Part shown: piece by piece, positions 29,424 to 41,199 of the stretch | How positions within the stretch are numbered: position 1 is the first letter of the stretch | How the letters are laid out: each line of letters starts with the position of its first letter | From: DSSB01 sp046346845 | GTDB lineage: Bacteria; UBA10199; DSSB01 | DNA length: 64,000 bases | NCBI GenBank assembly: GCA_046346845.1 | Contig: JAXMHH010000001.1 | Coordinates: forward strand, 310,001-374,000 | Direction: 5' to 3' | The notes under the pieces: generated by a model | Database searches by the model: none | What the model saw: only the letters and a program-made list of their open reading frames with translations | Told to the model about the DNA's origin: nothing | Program-made: the position numbers and the translations under genes

Positions 29424-32093
29424 TCAAAAGGATTGGGCCCATTGGGCGAGGCGCCCCTTCAGGGCTTCCAAATTTCGCAATCTCTGGGGGTCCCGGGTCT
29501 GCCGCAGGGCGATCTCGATGTTGGTCACCTGGGAAATGACGACGTCCTGGAAGACCTCCGGGGGAGCCACCTCGATGAGGTGAAGGTCGCGCAGCACTCG
29601 AAACGCCAGCTCGGGATTGGAGGAGGCAACCAAATTTTCCGAGATATTGCCCAAGAGGCTGGGCCAATAAGGCTCCGATCCGTCCTGGCGACGCCCCACG
29701 TAGTCCGCCAACTCCCGGAACGCCGGCGACAAATTGCCCCGGAGCTCGGCCTCGGGGACTTGGGCCAGCCAAGTCTCCGTCGCTTCTCGATCGAGCAGAT
29801 CCGCGGCGAACCTTTCGTAGCTGGTCGCCTCCCCCAGCGGCGCACCGCGCCTGCCGACCTGGGCTTTTTGCCAAAGCGCCCGCAACAGAGCGACCTGGGA
29901 GATTTGGAATCGCGGATCTTGGCGAAGGAAGGGATTTTCCGAAGCATCTTTCAGGCCGATCAGGTTGACGACCGTATCCATCAGGGCCTTTTCCCTCGCG
30001 CCCAAGTCCTGGCTGAGGCGATTGATGGCACCGGCTCCCATCGCCGGTAAATCGCCTGGCTGAAGCCGAGCCCGCCCTTGGCGCAGAAACTCCCTCCCCA
30101 ACACCCATTCGCCGCTCTCCGCCGCGCGTTCGGAGAGGAACAGGGCTTGAAGGAAATGATCGAAGGGATCGGGGTTCGGAAGGGAGTTTTGGGACAAGGG
30201 CGCCGCGGCCAGCAGGACGTATTTTCGATAATTGGCGGGACTGCCGGGGAGGCTGCGCAAGCCCTCCAGCAATTCATTGGCCAAGGGATGCGGCGAGCCA
30301 TGGGACGCAAAGACCTGCCTGGCCTGCAAGACGGCTTCGCGGATCCCTCCTCCCGAATCGGCACCGGCAGAGGCATTCGAGTCGAGTTGGCACCGAAGCT
30401 CCCCCTTCACCCCTTCCCAGGCTAGAACCGCGCCGGCGTCGAGACCGAATCTGCCGGCGGCTTGACCCAAGGCCCGATTGACCTCCGCAAAGCGGGTCGG
30501 CTGTTCCAGGGTCAGGAGGTGGAGCGTGGAGATCGAAGCCAGGCGTTCGGCCCTCGGCAACTCCGGATCGAGGCGCCCCGCCAAGGCTTCGATCACCTCC
30601 TCCGGCTTGAACTGCTGCAGTGCCTCGCGGATGAAGAGCTGCCGCTGGGGAATATCCAACCAACGCAAGATAGAATGCAGATGCGTCAGCCCGGCCGCTC
30701 GGCCGCGCGCCCGCCCCAGCCATTCGAGGGCCTCGGCCCTCGTTTGCAGATTGTAATCCTGGCCTTCTCCGGTAAGGGCCGGGGGGGCGACGCTGCCCCA
30801 ATTCCAACCCGAGCTGGACGAAGCCCGTTTCCCGTCCGGACCCTCGGTGGACATCATCATCAAGGTATTGGGGAATAGGATCGCCCGTCCCGGGTTGGCG
30901 CCAGGCCGCCTTCCCGCCGACCCTGCCAAGGCCGCGGATCCATCCCCGGGCCCGGATTCCGGCCCGGACAAGAGGCTGGTGGACCAATCTCCCATCTGCC
31001 TCGCCTCTTGGGCGCGCAGGCGCAGCTCGAAGCCGCGCTGATGACCGTAGAGAGAGGGAAATGCGCCGGAAGAAATCCGCCCGGCCACGTTGAAATGCAA
31101 TAAGGTCACGAGCGACTCGAAGACGGCGTCCGCAGGCGCCTCCGGTCGCCTCCAGCCCAAGTGGGTCTCCAGCGCGTGGGCCGAGAGGATGCCGCCGAAC
31201 ATCCCGGCCTGATGGACGAGTTTCGCTTCGAGGGAAGGACCGGCCGCGGCAAGCGCCTCGGCCCCCCGCAGGCCCTGATGGAGGCGCTGGGACAGGAAGC
31301 CGCTCGCGCGCAGCAGGCCCAAGCCCAACAGGGTGCCGCGAAGTTCCCGCAGGTTTTGCCCGAGACTCCAATCCTGCCGTCCGGGTTGCTGAAATTCCGC
31401 AAGGGCCTTGTGGGTCAACCAGAAGGTCCCCGCCTCCGGCACCAAGGCCAGCGAGGCGGCGATGGCCCTGGACCCGAAACCCCGGCTCCACCAAGCGGCC
31501 TCGGAGGAACTCCAGAGTCGGGAGAGGATGCCCAGTCGGCACAGGGAAAATACCGTGGTCGCGGCCGCCATGCCGAGCAAGGGACCGGGGCTGGTGACCT
31601 CGGCGGTGAAGCGCCTCGCCGTCGCCTCCAGGCGGAGCCCAAGCGGACCCCTGCCCGATAAGGCCTCGCGGGCCTCCCGGGCGCGACGCAGCATTCCCGC
31701 GGGCAAGTCGGAACCCCCTTCCCGCAACAGAAAGTCGTAGATACTCGCAGCCGCAGCCTCCCTCCCCTCGTTCGCGAGACGAGACGCCGCGTTGCTCAGG
31801 GCCTCCCAGAAGAGAACGGGATCCGGCTCCCGGGACAGGGAGGCCAGCTCCTCCACCATGGAAGTGCCGAGTAGGGAGTCCAAGGCAGCTCGCCTGCCGG
31901 CAGGCAGGGCATCGAGCACCGCCCTCGCGGAATAAGCATGTGCTGGAATTTCAGTACCGGCCTCACTGGGAGAGATAAGGCCCGTGAACAGACGCAAGAG
32001 GAGAGATTCAGGACGAAAGGCAGCCCTCTCCGCTCGCAAGCGCGAATCGGCGACGGGCCGCACCCCGAATGCGGGAGAGCCAAAAGAAACCAT
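29424..32093 (-). CDS. Large protein with the N-terminal hydrophobic module shared with the 32.2-kb protein
   Basis: About 889 residues. The start is ATG 32093 behind AAGGA; a TTG at 32108 is possible. Residues 60-370 align along their length with residues 10-310 of the threonine-dehydratase fusion next door. Shared pieces include LSRE-x-DP, RRARE, LLGM-x-AA-x-TV, RLG-x-LSRL, PE-x-G-x-FW and AH-x-LE-x-x-LG. The module is helical, with hydrophobic segments that could enter a membrane, and no signal peptide. After a low-complexity Gly/Ser/Ala linker (about 370-430) comes an alpha-helical repeat region to the end. The helical tail resembles no family I know. It is separated by about 100 bp from its paralogue upstream, and the tandem pair probably arose by duplication followed by divergence of the C-terminal part. 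Confidence 0.8.
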   Translation of the reverse strand: MVSFGSPAFGVRPVADSRLRAERAAFRPESLLLRLFTGLISPSEAGTEIPAHAYSARAVLDALPAGRRAALDSLLGTSMVEELASLSREPDPVLFWEALSNAASRLANEGREAAAASIYDFLLREGGSDLPAGMLRRAREAREALSGRGPLGLRLEATARRFTAEVTSPGPLLGMAAATTVFSLCRLGILSRLWSSSEAAWWSRGFGSRAIAASLALVPEAGTFWLTHKALAEFQQPGRQDWSLGQNLRELRGTLLGLGLLRASGFLSQRLHQGLRGAEALAAAGPSLEAKLVHQAGMFGGILSAHALETHLGWRRPEAPADAVFESLVTLLHFNVAGRISSGAFPSLYGHQRGFELRLRAQEARQMGDWSTSLLSGPESGPGDGSAALAGSAGRRPGANPGRAILFPNTLMMMSTEGPDGKRASSSSGWNWGSVAPPALTGEGQDYNLQTRAEALEWLGRARGRAAGLTHLHSILRWLDIPQRQLFIREALQQFKPEEVIEALAGRLDPELPRAERLASISTLHLLTLEQPTRFAEVNRALGQAAGRFGLDAGAVLAWEGVKGELRCQLDSNASAGADSGGGIREAVLQARQVFASHGSPHPLANELLEGLRSLPGSPANYRKYVLLAAAPLSQNSLPNPDPFDHFLQALFLSERAAESGEWVLGREFLRQGRARLQPGDLPAMGAGAINRLSQDLGAREKALMDTVVNLIGLKDASENPFLRQDPRFQISQVALLRALWQKAQVGRRGAPLGEATSYERFAADLLDREATETWLAQVPEAELRGNLSPAFRELADYVGRRQDGSEPYWPSLLGNISENLVASSNPELAFRVLRDLHLIEVAPPEVFQDVVISQVTNIEIALRQTRDPQRLRNLEALKGRLAQWAQSF

Positions 32094-32189
32094 TTTTTCC
32101 TTACCCAAAAAAGTGCATTAAAGCGCTATTGGGAGGCCCCACTCCCAATTCCGAGATTCAAAAAACCATTGGATTCCCCAACCGCGGCA

Positions 32190-34688
32190 TCAGTGGCCGT
32201 TCGCTGGAACGCCGCTCCCTAGCAACACCGCCTGGCGCAAGGCAAGGTCGATATTCCCCCCGGTGAAGATCGTCACGACGGGCGAACCCTCGCGGTGCCC
32301 TAGCTCTTGCAGCCTTCCGCTCATCACCGCGGCGACGCCGGTCGCGGCCCCGCCCTCCACCACGAGCCCTTCCCCGCGGTGGATCAGGCGCATGGCCTCC
32401 GCCACCTGCGGATCGCTGACCGCCAGGGAGCCGTCGAGGGTCTCGCGCAGCAGCTCGAAGGGCCGGTAGCCGGGAATGGTCAGGCCGATCCCGCTGTCGC
32501 AGAGCCCCTTTTCGTTGAGGAAGACCTCGCTCCGCCGCCCCTCGATCAGAGAGAAATGCATGGCGGGGGCCTCCGTCGAGACCACCGCGATCACCCGCGC
32601 CTCCGGGAGATAGCTGCGCAGGACGGTGGCCACCCCGGCGGCCAAGCCCCCTCCTCCCGTGGGAATGAGGAAGGTCGCGCGTGAAAATCGCTCGCGCTCC
32701 GCGGGCGGTAGCCGCTGAATGGCCTCCAAGATCTCGAAGGCCGCGACGCCCTGTCCCGGAACCACATCTTCAAAACCGTGCACGTAGCGCAAGACACCCC
32801 GCAATTCGAGGTCGCGATCCAGCAAAAAATTCCTTTCGAAGACGTAGCGCAGGGCCCAGTCCCGCGCCTCTTCGTAGCCGCGCCAGGGTTCCTTCCCGGT
32901 CGTGACGACGTCCGCCCCCAGGCCTTGCAGGCGCTGGATCTTGATGCGTGGGGTGGTGTCGGGAACCACGATCGTGCTGCGGAGCCCGAGGCGATCCGCG
33001 GCCATGGCCACGGCCAGGCCGTGGTTCCCGTGGGAGGCCGTCACCACGTGCAGGGCCCCCGCCAAGGCGGCGCGACGAACCTCGACCAAGGCGCCTCGTT
33101 CCTTGAAGGAACCGGTCTCGCGCCCCGCGTCGTTGAGATAAAAAAGTTCGACTCCCAAGGCCTGGGAAAGCGCGGGAGAATGCCGGAAGGCCGAGGGCTC
33201 GAGGCGGTTGCCATCCGCGAAGGCAAGGCTCGCCAGGATCTCCCGGGCCTCGTGGATGCTTTCCAGGGCGGCTCGGTACCTGGGCGATAGGGCCTCCCGG
33301 CTTGGCGGGGGGTTATTCCGCCACACCGCGCCGAGCCGTTCCCGAACCAGGGGATGGTCCAAGCTGAAGCTCGGCAGGCGCTCTTCATTCAGGTAGCGAC
33401 GGATCGCGTGTTGGAGCCGGGCGCGTTCGGACCGATTGAACAGGCACTTGCGGGCCCGGGACAAGAGCTCCATCCTCCGCTCCGGCTGGAAAAAGTCCGG
33501 GTCGAGGGCTGTGATGCGCTCCTCCACCACGAGTCGGGTGATGGCGATGCGCCGGCGGGCCTCCCGAGCTGGCTCAACCCCGGAGGCGGGCGGCTGGGCC
33601 GGTGCACTGGCCCTGGTTCCACCCAGGGTTTCCAGGCTCTGGGCCATAAATACCGTAGGCCAACGAAACTCCGGGCGCGAGGAAGCCAGGGGCCGGGGTG
33701 CCGCAGGCCCTCCTGCCATCGCCAAGGCGGGGATTGGGGCTAGGGCGGGATCGGCTTCCGGCGGTGAAGCTTCCAGGGCACGGGTGCGTATTGCCAGGGA
33801 CTCCAACAGGGCGGCATGACGCGGTCCCAGCAGTTCGCGGCTCAAGCGGCCTCCCACATGGAATTGCAGCAGGGTTGCTAGGGAATCGGTCCAAAAACTA
33901 CCCTCTCCCCGTTCCGGCGCCAGGCCCAGGCGCGGCTCGAGGCCATGGGCCAAGGCGATCCCGGAAAACATCCCCAGGTTTTCCAGCAGGGGCCGGGACC
34001 AGCGCGTGAAGGCCGGCAACCTCGCCACGCCTCCGCTCAAGGCATCGACCCCATGCAGCCGGTCGAAGAGACCGCGACTCGCCCAACCGCCGAGCTTCAA
34101 GAGCCCGAGGCTGAGACCCAGGCTGGCCCATTCCCGTGTCACGCTGCGCAGATCCCAGGCCTGGTCGGGACCGCCCAAGGCCGCGCGGGTCGCACGGCTG
34201 GCGCCCCAAAAGGCCCCCACTTCGGGCAGGAAGGCGGCGGACGCGGCAAGCCAGCGCGCCCCCGCGCCGCGGGTGAAGAGATTGGCCGAGGGCGAGGCGA
34301 GCAATCGCGACAGCATCCCAAGCCTGACCATGGAGGAAACCGTGGCTGCGGCGCCCATCCCCAAGAGCATGGCGGGGTCGGAGGCCTCTCGAGCGAAATT
34401 CCGAGCCAAGAACTCAAAACGTCCGCCGAAAGAACCCCTTCCCAGGAGGACCTCGAGCCGCTCCCGCGCCCGACGGGGAATGGCGGAAGGCAAGGGGGAA
34501 TTCCCGCCGGCCAGCTCGGAGTAGATCTCCGCCGCCGCCTCCAAGCGCCCTGCCGCCTCCTGGCGCTGGGCGAAATTCAGCCAGGACTCGGCGGCGAGTC
34601 CCGGGTCGGTTTCACGGCTAAGCGAGGTGAGCTCCGCCTGGCCCGCGGCGTCGAGTCGCGTGCGCAGGGCGGCGATATTCAAGGTCAT
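32190..34688 (-). CDS. N-terminal hydrophobic module fused to a threonine/serine dehydratase-like PLP enzyme
   Basis: 832 residues. Residues 1-310 are the module shared with the 29.4-kb gene. Residues 420-825 form a fold-type II PLP domain: SFKERGA with the PLP Lys near residue 529, ASHGNHG cofactor-binding loop, PTGGGGLAAG glycine loop near 678, and the C-terminal TGGNIDL. These are the hallmarks of IlvA/TdcB threonine ammonia-lyases, which make 2-oxobutyrate. The usual N-terminus of the catalytic domain is present, but no ACT regulatory domain follows. The fusion to a possibly membrane-associated module is not one I recognise. The start ATG 34688 follows AGGGG. The gene is separated from argG by a terminator. 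Confidence 0.85.
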   Translation of the reverse strand: MTLNIAALRTRLDAAGQAELTSLSRETDPGLAAESWLNFAQRQEAAGRLEAAAEIYSELAGGNSPLPSAIPRRARERLEVLLGRGSFGGRFEFLARNFAREASDPAMLLGMGAAATVSSMVRLGMLSRLLASPSANLFTRGAGARWLAASAAFLPEVGAFWGASRATRAALGGPDQAWDLRSVTREWASLGLSLGLLKLGGWASRGLFDRLHGVDALSGGVARLPAFTRWSRPLLENLGMFSGIALAHGLEPRLGLAPERGEGSFWTDSLATLLQFHVGGRLSRELLGPRHAALLESLAIRTRALEASPPEADPALAPIPALAMAGGPAAPRPLASSRPEFRWPTVFMAQSLETLGGTRASAPAQPPASGVEPAREARRRIAITRLVVEERITALDPDFFQPERRMELLSRARKCLFNRSERARLQHAIRRYLNEERLPSFSLDHPLVRERLGAVWRNNPPPSREALSPRYRAALESIHEAREILASLAFADGNRLEPSAFRHSPALSQALGVELFYLNDAGRETGSFKERGALVEVRRAALAGALHVVTASHGNHGLAVAMAADRLGLRSTIVVPDTTPRIKIQRLQGLGADVVTTGKEPWRGYEEARDWALRYVFERNFLLDRDLELRGVLRYVHGFEDVVPGQGVAAFEILEAIQRLPPAERERFSRATFLIPTGGGGLAAGVATVLRSYLPEARVIAVVSTEAPAMHFSLIEGRRSEVFLNEKGLCDSGIGLTIPGYRPFELLRETLDGSLAVSDPQVAEAMRLIHRGEGLVVEGGAATGVAAVMSGRLQELGHREGSPVVTIFTGGNIDLALRQAVLLGSGVPANGH

Positions 34689-34774
34689 AAAGCCCCTGGA
34701 ACCTTAGAAAATGCGGCAATAATACCGGTTATGATGAATTTGGGGATATTTCGCCCCTGGTTTCCAATAGTTGC

Positions 34775-34800
34775 GAAAAAATTCACCGCGCAGCGCACGG
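34775..34800 (-). terminator. Intrinsic terminator after argG
   Basis: Leftward strand: 6-bp stem CCGTGC/GCGCGG (one G-U pair) with a 3-nt loop, then TGAATTTTTT. It begins 6 nt after the argG stop and ends the trmFO-to-argG run. Confidence 0.6.
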
Positions 34801-34806
34801 AAAATC

Positions 34807-36015
<1,209 letters not shown>

Positions 36016-36050
36016 GATGTTCTCCATGGATGCGGGCGGGATGCCTTCCC

Positions 36051-36962
36051 TTAGCCCATTAAAGTCTTCAAAATCGCCTTCTGCATGTGGAGCCGGTTCT
36101 CGGCCTCCTCCCACACGTAGGAGTGCGGCCCATCCAACACCTCGCTGGTGATCTCTTCGTCGCGGTGGGCCGGCAGGCAGTGCAGGACCATCACGTCATC
36201 GGCGGCGTGGGAGAGCAGCTGGCGGTTCACCTGATAAGGGGCGAAGAGCTGGCGCTTTTTCTCGTCTTCCTTCTGCCCCATTGAGAACCAGGTGTCGGTG
36301 TTGATGGCGTCGGTGCTCTTGACCGCCTCGACCGGGTTCTCGACCATCTGCACGTTGGCGTGGACCTTCCCGAACTGGTTGAGCAGGGCCCCGGAGGGCT
36401 GGTAGCCCGGGGGGCAGCAGACATTCAGGTCGAAGCCGAGCACGATCGCCGCATTGATCCAGGTATTGGCCAGGTTGTTGCCGTCGCCGATATACGTGAC
36501 CTTCAGGCCCTTGAGGGTCTTCTTCACCTCGAGGATGGTCTGCAGGTCGGCCATCACCTGCACCGGGTGGAACAGATCCGTCAGGCCGTTGATCACCGGG
36601 ACGCTGGCCGCCTCGGCCATCTTCTCGAGGTTCACCTGGGAATAGGTGCGGAGCATGATGCCCTGGCAATAGCGGGAAAGGACGCGGGCGGTGTCTTCGT
36701 AGGTCTCGCCCCGCCCGAGCTGGCTGTCGCCCGCGGTGATGTTGATTGCATGGCCGCCCAACTGCAGCATCGCCGCCTCGAAGGAGACGCGGGTGCGGGT
36801 CGAGGATTTTTCGAAGACCATGGCCAGGATCTTGCCCTTGAGGCTGTTGTCTTCCTTGCCCTTCTTGAAGCGGGCCTTCAGCTCGTCCGCCAGTACTAGA
36901 AGATTGAGCAGTTCTTGGGCGCTGTACTCGAAGAGTGTCAGAAAATGTCGGGGCGCTTTCAT
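36051..36962 (-). CDS. argF: Ornithine carbamoyltransferase
   Basis: Makes citrulline from ornithine and carbamoyl phosphate. The carbamoyl-phosphate motif SSTRTRVSFE and the ornithine/catalytic motif HCLPAHRDEEI are intact. The usual HPCQ motif reads HPVQ here, a conservative change at a non-catalytic Cys. 303 residues, normal length. The ATG overlaps the argD stop by four bases (ATGA). Confidence 0.95.
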   Translation of the reverse strand: MKAPRHFLTLFEYSAQELLNLLVLADELKARFKKGKEDNSLKGKILAMVFEKSSTRTRVSFEAAMLQLGGHAINITAGDSQLGRGETYEDTARVLSRYCQGIMLRTYSQVNLEKMAEAASVPVINGLTDLFHPVQVMADLQTILEVKKTLKGLKVTYIGDGNNLANTWINAAIVLGFDLNVCCPPGYQPSGALLNQFGKVHANVQMVENPVEAVKSTDAINTDTWFSMGQKEDEKKRQLFAPYQVNRQLLSHAADDVMVLHCLPAHRDEEITSEVLDGPHSYVWEEAENRLHMQKAILKTLMG

Positions 36963-38167
36963 CCGGGGACACCTCCCGAGGCCTGGGCGAAGACGTCTTC
37001 GAGGATGTCCACGGCCTCGTCGATCTCTTTGTTGCCGACGATCAGAGGGGGCACCAGGCGCAGCACCTTCTCTTGGGCGGCATTGATCACCAAGCCCTCC
37101 TGCAGGGCCGCTTCCACCAAGGGCTTACCGGGGATCTCGAGCTCGATCCCGACCATCAGGCCCTCGCCCCGCACCTCCTTGACGAAGGGGTATTTTTTCT
37201 GCAGGCCCCGCAGGCGCTCGACCAGGTAGGCCCCCGTTTGCCGGACCTTTTCCAAAAATCCCGGCTCGAGCAGGACGCGCAGGAAGGCCTTGGCGGCCTC
37301 GCAGACCAGGAAATTTCCTCCGAAGGTGGAGGCGTGGGTGCCGGGCTGGAAGGCCGCGGCCACCTCCTCGGTGGCGAGGCAGGCGCCGATGGGGAGGCCG
37401 GCGCCCAGCGACTTGGCCAGGCTCATGATGTCGGGCGCAACGCCGGAATGCTGGTAGGCGAAGAGCTTTCCGGTCCGCCCCATCCCGCATTGCACCTCGT
37501 CGTAGATCAACAGGGCGCCGTGCTTTTTGCAAAGTTCCCGCACTCCCGGGAGATAACCGGGCGATGGATAGCGGACCCCGCCCTCGCCCTGCACCGGCTC
37601 GAGCAGGACGGCGCAAGTCTTGTCGTTCATCGCCGCGGCCAAGGCCTGCAGATCGTCGAAGGGAATATGGCGAAAGCCCTCGGGAAGCGGTTCGAAGCCT
37701 TTCTTAACTTTTTCTTGCCCGGTGGCCGCGATCATCCCCAGGGTACGCCCGTGGAAGCTCTTCTCCATGGTCAGGATCTCGTGGCAACCCTCTCCCTTCT
37801 TCTGCTTCTGGTAGATGCGGGCCAGCTTGACCGAGGCCTCGTTGGCCTCGGCGCCGCTGTTGCAGAAGAAGGCGCGGCCGGCGAAGGAGTTTTTGCAGAG
37901 CCATTCGGCCAGCTCGGCCTGGGACTGGTTGTAAAAGAGGTTGGAGGTATGGATGAGCCGGCCGGCCTGGGCGGAGACCGCCTCGACGATGGCCGGATGG
38001 GCGTGGCCGAGCCCGTTCACCGCGATCCCGGCGAGGAAATCGAGGTACTTCTTGCCGTCGGCGTCCCACAGGTAGGCGCCCTTGCCGCGGACGAAGGCAA
38101 CGGGATGGCGTGCGTAGGTTGTCATGACATAGCGATCGCTCAAGGCGATGATTTCGGAGTTATTCAT
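36959..38167 (-). CDS. argD: Acetylornithine aminotransferase
   Basis: PLP class III aminotransferase of arginine synthesis. FCNSGAEANE binds the cofactor phosphate, YDEVQCGMGRTG carries the PLP Asp, and the Schiff-base Lys lies in SLAKSLGAGLP. 402 residues. Located between argB (4-bp gap) and argF (4-bp overlap), which supports ArgD over related ornithine or succinylornithine enzymes. Confidence 0.95.
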   Translation of the reverse strand: MNNSEIIALSDRYVMTTYARHPVAFVRGKGAYLWDADGKKYLDFLAGIAVNGLGHAHPAIVEAVSAQAGRLIHTSNLFYNQSQAELAEWLCKNSFAGRAFFCNSGAEANEASVKLARIYQKQKKGEGCHEILTMEKSFHGRTLGMIAATGQEKVKKGFEPLPEGFRHIPFDDLQALAAAMNDKTCAVLLEPVQGEGGVRYPSPGYLPGVRELCKKHGALLIYDEVQCGMGRTGKLFAYQHSGVAPDIMSLAKSLGAGLPIGACLATEEVAAAFQPGTHASTFGGNFLVCEAAKAFLRVLLEPGFLEKVRQTGAYLVERLRGLQKKYPFVKEVRGEGLMVGIELEIPGKPLVEAALQEGLVINAAQEKVLRLVPPLIVGNKEIDEAVDILEDVFAQASGGVPG

Positions 38168-38171
38168 CGTA

Positions 38172-39098
38172 TTATTCGTGCAAAATGGTCCCGACTCCCT
38201 TGTCGGTGAAGATCTCGAGGAGCACCGCGTGCTGCTGGCGCCCGTCGATGATATGGGCCGACCGCACCCCGCTGGAGAGGGCGCGGATGCAACAGCTGAC
38301 CTTGGGGATCATCCCCCCTTGGATCACCTTGTCGTCGATCAGCTTGGTCGCCCGCGAGACGCTTAGCTCGCTGATCAGCTTGCCCTGGGCGTCTTTCACC
38401 CCCTCGACGTCGGTGAGCAGGACCAGTTTCTCGGCCTGCAGGGCGCTGGCGATGGCGCCCGCGACCAGGTCGGCGTTGATATTGAGGGCCTCGCCGGCCT
38501 CGCTGACGCCCACCGGTGCGATGATCGGGATGAAGTTATCCTTCTCGAGCAATTGCAAAATGCCGGTGTTCACCTCGGCCACGTTGCCCACCCGGCCCAG
38601 GTCGATGATCTCGTTGACCCCGTCGCGGTCGAAGGAGACCTTCTCTTCGGCCAATTTGCGGGCCTTGATGAGCTGGCCGTCCTTGCCGGAGAGGCCGATC
38701 GCCCGCCCGCCGTGCTGGTTGACCAGGCCGACGATCTCTTTGTTGACCTTGCCGACCAAGACCATCTCGACGACATCCATGGTGGCCTCGTCGGTGATGC
38801 GCATCCCCTGATGGAACTTCGACTCGATCCCCATCCGGTTCAGCACCTGGCCGATCTGCGGCCCGCCGCCGTGCACCACCACCGGGATCATGCCGATATA
38901 GCGCATCATGATGATGTCTTTGGCGAAGCTTTCCTTCAGCTTCTCGTCGACCATGGCGTGGCCGCCGTATTTGATCACGATGACCTTGCCGTAGAAGCGG
39001 CGGATGTAAGGGAGGGCCTCCATCAGGACGGAGGCGCGGTGGATCAGGTGGTCCATGTCGGTCGCCGAGGGATCGGCTTTTTTATGGGAATCGCTCAT
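38172..39098 (-). CDS. argB: Acetylglutamate kinase
   Basis: Phosphorylates N-acetylglutamate. VIKYGGHAM and VVHGGGPQIG are the nucleotide and substrate loops, and NINADLVAGAIA follows. The start at 39098 (MSDSHKK) has GGAG at 5-nt spacing and agrees with the family; the frame is open to 39251, but that extension is not conserved-looking. 308 residues. The N-terminal helix before the kinase fold is the feature of arginine-sensitive hexameric enzymes, so feedback inhibition is likely. Confidence 0.95.
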   Translation of the reverse strand: MSDSHKKADPSATDMDHLIHRASVLMEALPYIRRFYGKVIVIKYGGHAMVDEKLKESFAKDIIMMRYIGMIPVVVHGGGPQIGQVLNRMGIESKFHQGMRITDEATMDVVEMVLVGKVNKEIVGLVNQHGGRAIGLSGKDGQLIKARKLAEEKVSFDRDGVNEIIDLGRVGNVAEVNTGILQLLEKDNFIPIIAPVGVSEAGEALNINADLVAGAIASALQAEKLVLLTDVEGVKDAQGKLISELSVSRATKLIDDKVIQGGMIPKVSCCIRALSSGVRSAHIIDGRQQHAVLLEIFTDKGVGTILHE

Positions 39099-39189
39099 CA
39101 CGGCTCCAAAAAGATAAAGCCCCCACCCCATCCGGCGGCCGGCCAGGGGGGTCAGGGGATGTTGCCCTTTTAGCGAACCTCTCAATTTT

Positions 39190-40539
<1,350 letters not shown>

Positions 40540-40582
40540 GGCGATTGCTCCTGGACGGCCGGGGCGATCCGGGAATTCCTGT

Positions 40583-41122
40583 CTATTCGATGGTTTCGAG
40601 GGTGATGCGGTCGTTGGTGTAGATGCAGATGTCGGCCGCGATCTTCATCGCGGCGAGGGCGATCTCCTGGGCGCTCATCGAGGTGTTGTGCAGGAGGGCG
40701 CGGGCGGCGGCCAGGGCGTAAGGCCCGCCGGAACCGATGGCGGCGATCCCATCGTCGGGCTCGACGACGTCGCCGTTGCCCGAGAGGGTGAAGGTCTTTT
40801 CGCGGTTAGCCACGATCAGCATGGCCTCGAGGCGCCGCAGGATGCGGTCGGTGCGCCAATCCTTGGCCAGCTCCACCGCGGCCCGGGTGATGTTGCCGTT
40901 GAATTGCTCGAGCTTGGCCTCGAACTTCTCGAAGAGGGTGAAGGCGTCGGCGGTGGAGCCCGCGAAGCCCGCGACCACCTTCCCTTCCTTCATGCGGCGC
41001 ACCTTCTTGGCCCCGGCCTTCATCACGGTATTGTTGAACGAGACCTGTCCATCGCCGGCTAGGGCGACTTCCGAGCCGCGCCGCACGGCGAGGATCGTGG
41101 TGGCATGGAATTTTGGATCCAA
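40583..41122 (-). CDS. hslV: HslV, peptidase subunit of the HslVU protease
   Basis: Threonine peptidase of the proteasome superfamily. The TTILAVRRG segment near the N-terminus provides the catalytic Thr after processing; GDGQVSFN and GFAGSTADAF are conserved. It appears to start at TTG 41122, which has AGGAG at 6-nt spacing; the nearby ATG is out of frame. 179 residues. Confidence 0.95.
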   Translation of the reverse strand: MDPKFHATTILAVRRGSEVALAGDGQVSFNNTVMKAGAKKVRRMKEGKVVAGFAGSTADAFTLFEKFEAKLEQFNGNITRAAVELAKDWRTDRILRRLEAMLIVANREKTFTLSGNGDVVEPDDGIAAIGSGGPYALAAARALLHNTSMSAQEIALAAMKIAADICIYTNDRITLETIE

Positions 41123-41199
41123 AGGAGACTCCTAAAATACTCCCTCATTTGGTCACGAACGGCGAACGCGTCAAGGGCCGGGAAAAAATATTCGTCGCC

